The notes under the pieces are model-generated. The model had not been told where the DNA came from and ran no database searches. It saw only the letters and a list, made by a program, of their open reading frames with translations. The translations under genes and the position numbers were made by a program. From contig JAKFUK010000001.1 of the NCBI GenBank assembly GCA_021732745.1, positions 1,128,931-1,192,930 on the forward strand: a stretch of DNA of 64,000 nucleotides, given 5' to 3'. Origin of the DNA: Nevskia sp. (GTDB lineage Bacteria; Pseudomonadota; Gammaproteobacteria; Nevskiales; Nevskiaceae). Below, one piece after another: positions 62,017-64,000 of the stretch. Each line of letters opens with the position of its first letter. The first letter of the stretch is position 1.

Positions 62017-62030
62017 GGCGAGTCTGGCGG

Positions 62031-62939
62031 TCAGTGACGCTTGAGGAAATCCAGCACGGCGTCGGCAAAGCGTTCCGGCGCTTCGATGTTCATGAAGTGA
62101 CCGACGTCGGCCAGCTGCACTAACTCGTAGCCGGCGCTGAACAGATGTTCGGAATCGCTGAACGTGTGGGCCAGGATGCAGGCGTCATTGGCACCGTGGA
62201 TGACCCGCGCGGGAACGGCGATCGGGGCGAGCAGAAATTGCCACGCGACGCGGGTGAAGAACATGCCCGGGATCGCCCGGTAATAGGCCAGCGCAGCTTT
62301 AAGGCGTTCCGGCTCGGCGAAATTGGCTTTCAGCGGCAGCAGATAGTCGTCACCCGGAATCCAGCCCGGCGACCAGCTGCGCGCCAGGTCAACCAGCCAG
62401 GCGAAATCGTCCTCTCGAATCTTGCGCTCGGGCCAGATCGGCATCTGGAACTTGAAGATGTAGTGCGAAGCGGCGATCTGCGCCCGCGACGGCCGCAGCA
62501 GGAAACGGCGCAGATGCGGCACGGCCGCAGTGACGATGGCGCGCACCCGGTCCGGCCGCAGTGCGGCCGCTGCATAGGCGGCCACTGCACCCCAGTCGTG
62601 ACCGACGACGAAGGCGCGGTCAACGCCGAAGTGCTCGATCAGCGCCAGCACGTCCTGGCCCAATGTCGCGATCGAGTAATCGCCGTTCTCCGGCACTTCG
62701 CTGGGCGCGTAGCCGCGCATCGACGGCGCGATCGCGCGGTAGCCGGCAGCGGCCAGGCGTTCGAGCAGGTCGACGAAGCTCCAGGCGGTGTCCGGAAAGC
62801 CGTGCAGCACCAGCACCAGCGGGGCGCTATCGGCACCGACGGCGGGCAGCGCTTCGAGATACGCGAACTCCATCCCGTTGGCCTGGATGTAGCGCGGAAC
62901 GAGGCCGGCGGGCGGCGCGAGATCGGTCTCGGTGTTCAT
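62031..62939 (-). CDS. Alpha/beta hydrolase, epoxide hydrolase-like
   Basis: The 302-residue protein has LVLVLHGFPDTAWSF (oxyanion hole HGFPD), SMRGYAPSEVP, the nucleophile elbow VVGHDWGAVAAY with Asp as nucleophile, an acid in IHGANDACIL and the catalytic His in DVGHFMNIEAPE. Asp in the elbow is the mark of epoxide hydrolases and haloalkane dehalogenases. RGYAPS favours epoxide hydrolase. No signal peptide is present. It is upstream of the phosphopantetheinyl transferase gene by 14 bases and divergent from mscS. Confidence 0.92.
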   Translation of the reverse strand: MNTETDLAPPAGLVPRYIQANGMEFAYLEALPAVGADSAPLVLVLHGFPDTAWSFVDLLERLAAAGYRAIAPSMRGYAPSEVPENGDYSIATLGQDVLALIEHFGVDRAFVVGHDWGAVAAYAAAALRPDRVRAIVTAAVPHLRRFLLRPSRAQIAASHYIFKFQMPIWPERKIREDDFAWLVDLARSWSPGWIPGDDYLLPLKANFAEPERLKAALAYYRAIPGMFFTRVAWQFLLAPIAVPARVIHGANDACILAHTFSDSEHLFSAGYELVQLADVGHFMNIEAPERFADAVLDFLKRH

Positions 62940-63002
62940 CTGTCGCGATTATGGGCTGATCAGCCTATTAAACTACCTCATCACGTCTGCATCAGGTGCG
63001 AT

Positions 63003-63860
63003 ATGGAATTCACGCTGGAAAAACTGAAGTCGCCCGAACACTGGTTGGCGCTGGGCCTGCCGGTGCTGGCGAAGATCGCCATCGCGCTGCTGATCTTCTA
63101 TTTCGGCCGCTATGTGGTGCGCGCCGCGGTCGGAGTGCTGCGTCAGGTGATGCAGCGCGGCAAGGCCGACCCGACCCTGACCGGCTTCCTGTGCAACGTC
63201 GCCTATGGCGTCGGCTATGCGCTGGTGGTGATCTCGGCGCTCGGCCAGATCGGCATCAACACCAATTCGATGGCGGCGGTGGTCGGCGGCGCGGCACTGG
63301 CGGTCGGTCTGGCGCTTCAGGGCCAGCTCAGCGCGTTTGCGGCCGGCGTGCTGCTGATCCTGTTCCGGCCGTTCAAGGTCGGCGATTTCGTCGATGCCGG
63401 CGGCATCAAGGGCACGGTCGAGGAGATCAAGATCATTCACACCATCCTGCGCACCGCCGACAACCAGGAAGTGATCGTGCCGAACAATGCGATCACCACC
63501 GCCACCATCACCAACTACACGGCGCGCAAGACCCGGCGGCTCGACATCACCATCGGCATCGACTACGAGGCCGATCTGAAACTGGCGAAAACCCTGCTCG
63601 AGGAACTGCTGGTCCAGCATCCGAAAGTGCTGAAAAGCCCCGCGCCACAAGTGCAGGTGCGCGCGCTCGGAGCCAGTTCCGTCGATTTCGCCATCTGGCC
63701 CTGGGTGGCGACCGAGGAATGGTTCGAGGTGCAGTGCGACCTGCTGGAGCAGATCAAGCTGCGCTTCGACGCCGCCGGCATCGTCATTCCCTACCCGCAG
63801 ATGGACCTGCATCTGCGCGGCAGCGCGCCGACGACGCTTGAAGTGGAGAAACGCGGCTAG
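63003..63860 (+). CDS. mscS: Small-conductance mechanosensitive channel MscS
   Basis: The 285-residue protein has three membrane segments. The pore helix is GGAALAVGLALQGQLSAFAAGVLLILFRPF, close to the E. coli MscS TM3. The beta domain follows (VGDFVDAGGIKGTVEEIKIIHTILRTADNQEVIVPNN) and then the alpha/beta C-terminal vestibule (LDITIGIDYEADL). It releases solutes on osmotic downshock. Its stop codon overlaps the stop of the convergent SDR gene. Confidence 0.96.
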   Translation: MEFTLEKLKSPEHWLALGLPVLAKIAIALLIFYFGRYVVRAAVGVLRQVMQRGKADPTLTGFLCNVAYGVGYALVVISALGQIGINTNSMAAVVGGAALAVGLALQGQLSAFAAGVLLILFRPFKVGDFVDAGGIKGTVEEIKIIHTILRTADNQEVIVPNNAITTATITNYTARKTRRLDITIGIDYEADLKLAKTLLEELLVQHPKVLKSPAPQVQVRALGASSVDFAIWPWVATEEWFEVQCDLLEQIKLRFDAAGIVIPYPQMDLHLRGSAPTTLEVEKRG

Positions 63861-64000
63861 TTCTTCATCAGGAAGCCGGTCACGACCGCCGACAGCCCGC
63901 GCGGCATGAACCGGGTGCTGAACGCCATGATCGCGTTCAGCCAGCCGGTGACCCGATGCGAGCGGCCGGCCAGCAGGGCGTCGATGCCGCTTCTGGCGAC
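63857..64000 (-). CDS. Short-chain dehydrogenase, 3' end only
   Basis: The frame is open from the window edge to a TAG at 63857, giving 47 codons. The residues (GIDALLAGRSHRVTGWLNAIMAF, FMPRGLSAVVTGFLMK) match the C-terminal tail of DltE-type short-chain dehydrogenases (G-x-x-ALL-x-GR-x-x-VTGxxN). The catalytic part lies beyond the window. Its end overlaps the mscS stop convergently. Confidence 0.7.
   Translation of the reverse strand, partial: VARSGIDALLAGRSHRVTGWLNAIMAFSTRFMPRGLSAVVTGFLMKN

Overview
The window is high-GC DNA from a chromosome that is most likely gammaproteobacterial. The evidence is the tRNA-Gln/rpsI/rplM neighbourhood, a pilT-pilU retraction ATPase cluster divergent from yggS, rpiA and a rhlE-type helicase. 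The overall look recalls Nevskiales/Xanthomonadales-like lineages, but the genus cannot be fixed from sequence reading alone. Genes are tightly packed, often overlapping by 1-4 bases.

Positions 1-1203 hold the 5' part of a two-partner-secretion outer-membrane transporter with duplicated POTRA domains. Positions 1607-40070 are one large type VI secretion (T6SS) locus, almost all on the minus strand. Read in the direction of transcription it runs tssA-tssB-tssC-hcp-tagJ-tssE-tssF-tssG-clpV; then a cargo region with a PI-PLC-X protein, a TPR-methyltransferase, a secreted SH3-like protein, a broken vgrG, a lysozyme-like effector with a lipoprotein, an intact vgrG, two accessory proteins, a PAAR-papain-fold toxin and an Imm35-like immunity protein; then the FHA protein, tssK, tssL, tssM, a TagF fusion, the phosphatase PppA and a giant kinase PpkA. 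A muramidase/immunity pair sits on the plus strand inside the cargo region. Twelve of the thirteen core Tss proteins are present; no TssJ lipoprotein was found. Kinase, phosphatase, FHA protein and TagF together form a phosphorylation-controlled switch, and TssL carries the same Thr-containing motif that is repeated in the kinase N-terminus.

Positions 40711-50051 form an acyl-CoA catabolic island resembling the atu (acyclic terpene / branched isoprenoid acid) pathway: acyl-CoA ligase, TetR regulator, SDR, isovaleryl-type acyl-CoA dehydrogenase, enoyl-CoA hydratase, a drastically shrunken AtuA remnant, and a biotin-dependent carboxylase whose biotin carboxylase and biotin carrier are separate genes. 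A GTGAG-N5-CTCAC operator-like palindrome occurs twice in one divergent promoter and once, slightly degenerate, in front of the TetR gene.

Positions 50475-64000 are mostly housekeeping: tRNA-Gln(CTG) with terminator, rpsI, rplM, three tandem pilus retraction ATPases, yggS, rpiA, a DUF2007 protein, a REP-like inverted pair, an RRM protein, rhlE, a DUF4399 lipoprotein, two atypical alpha/beta-hydrolase-fold proteins beside a Sfp-type phosphopantetheinyl transferase, an epoxide-hydrolase-like enzyme, an MscS channel and the 3' end of an SDR gene.
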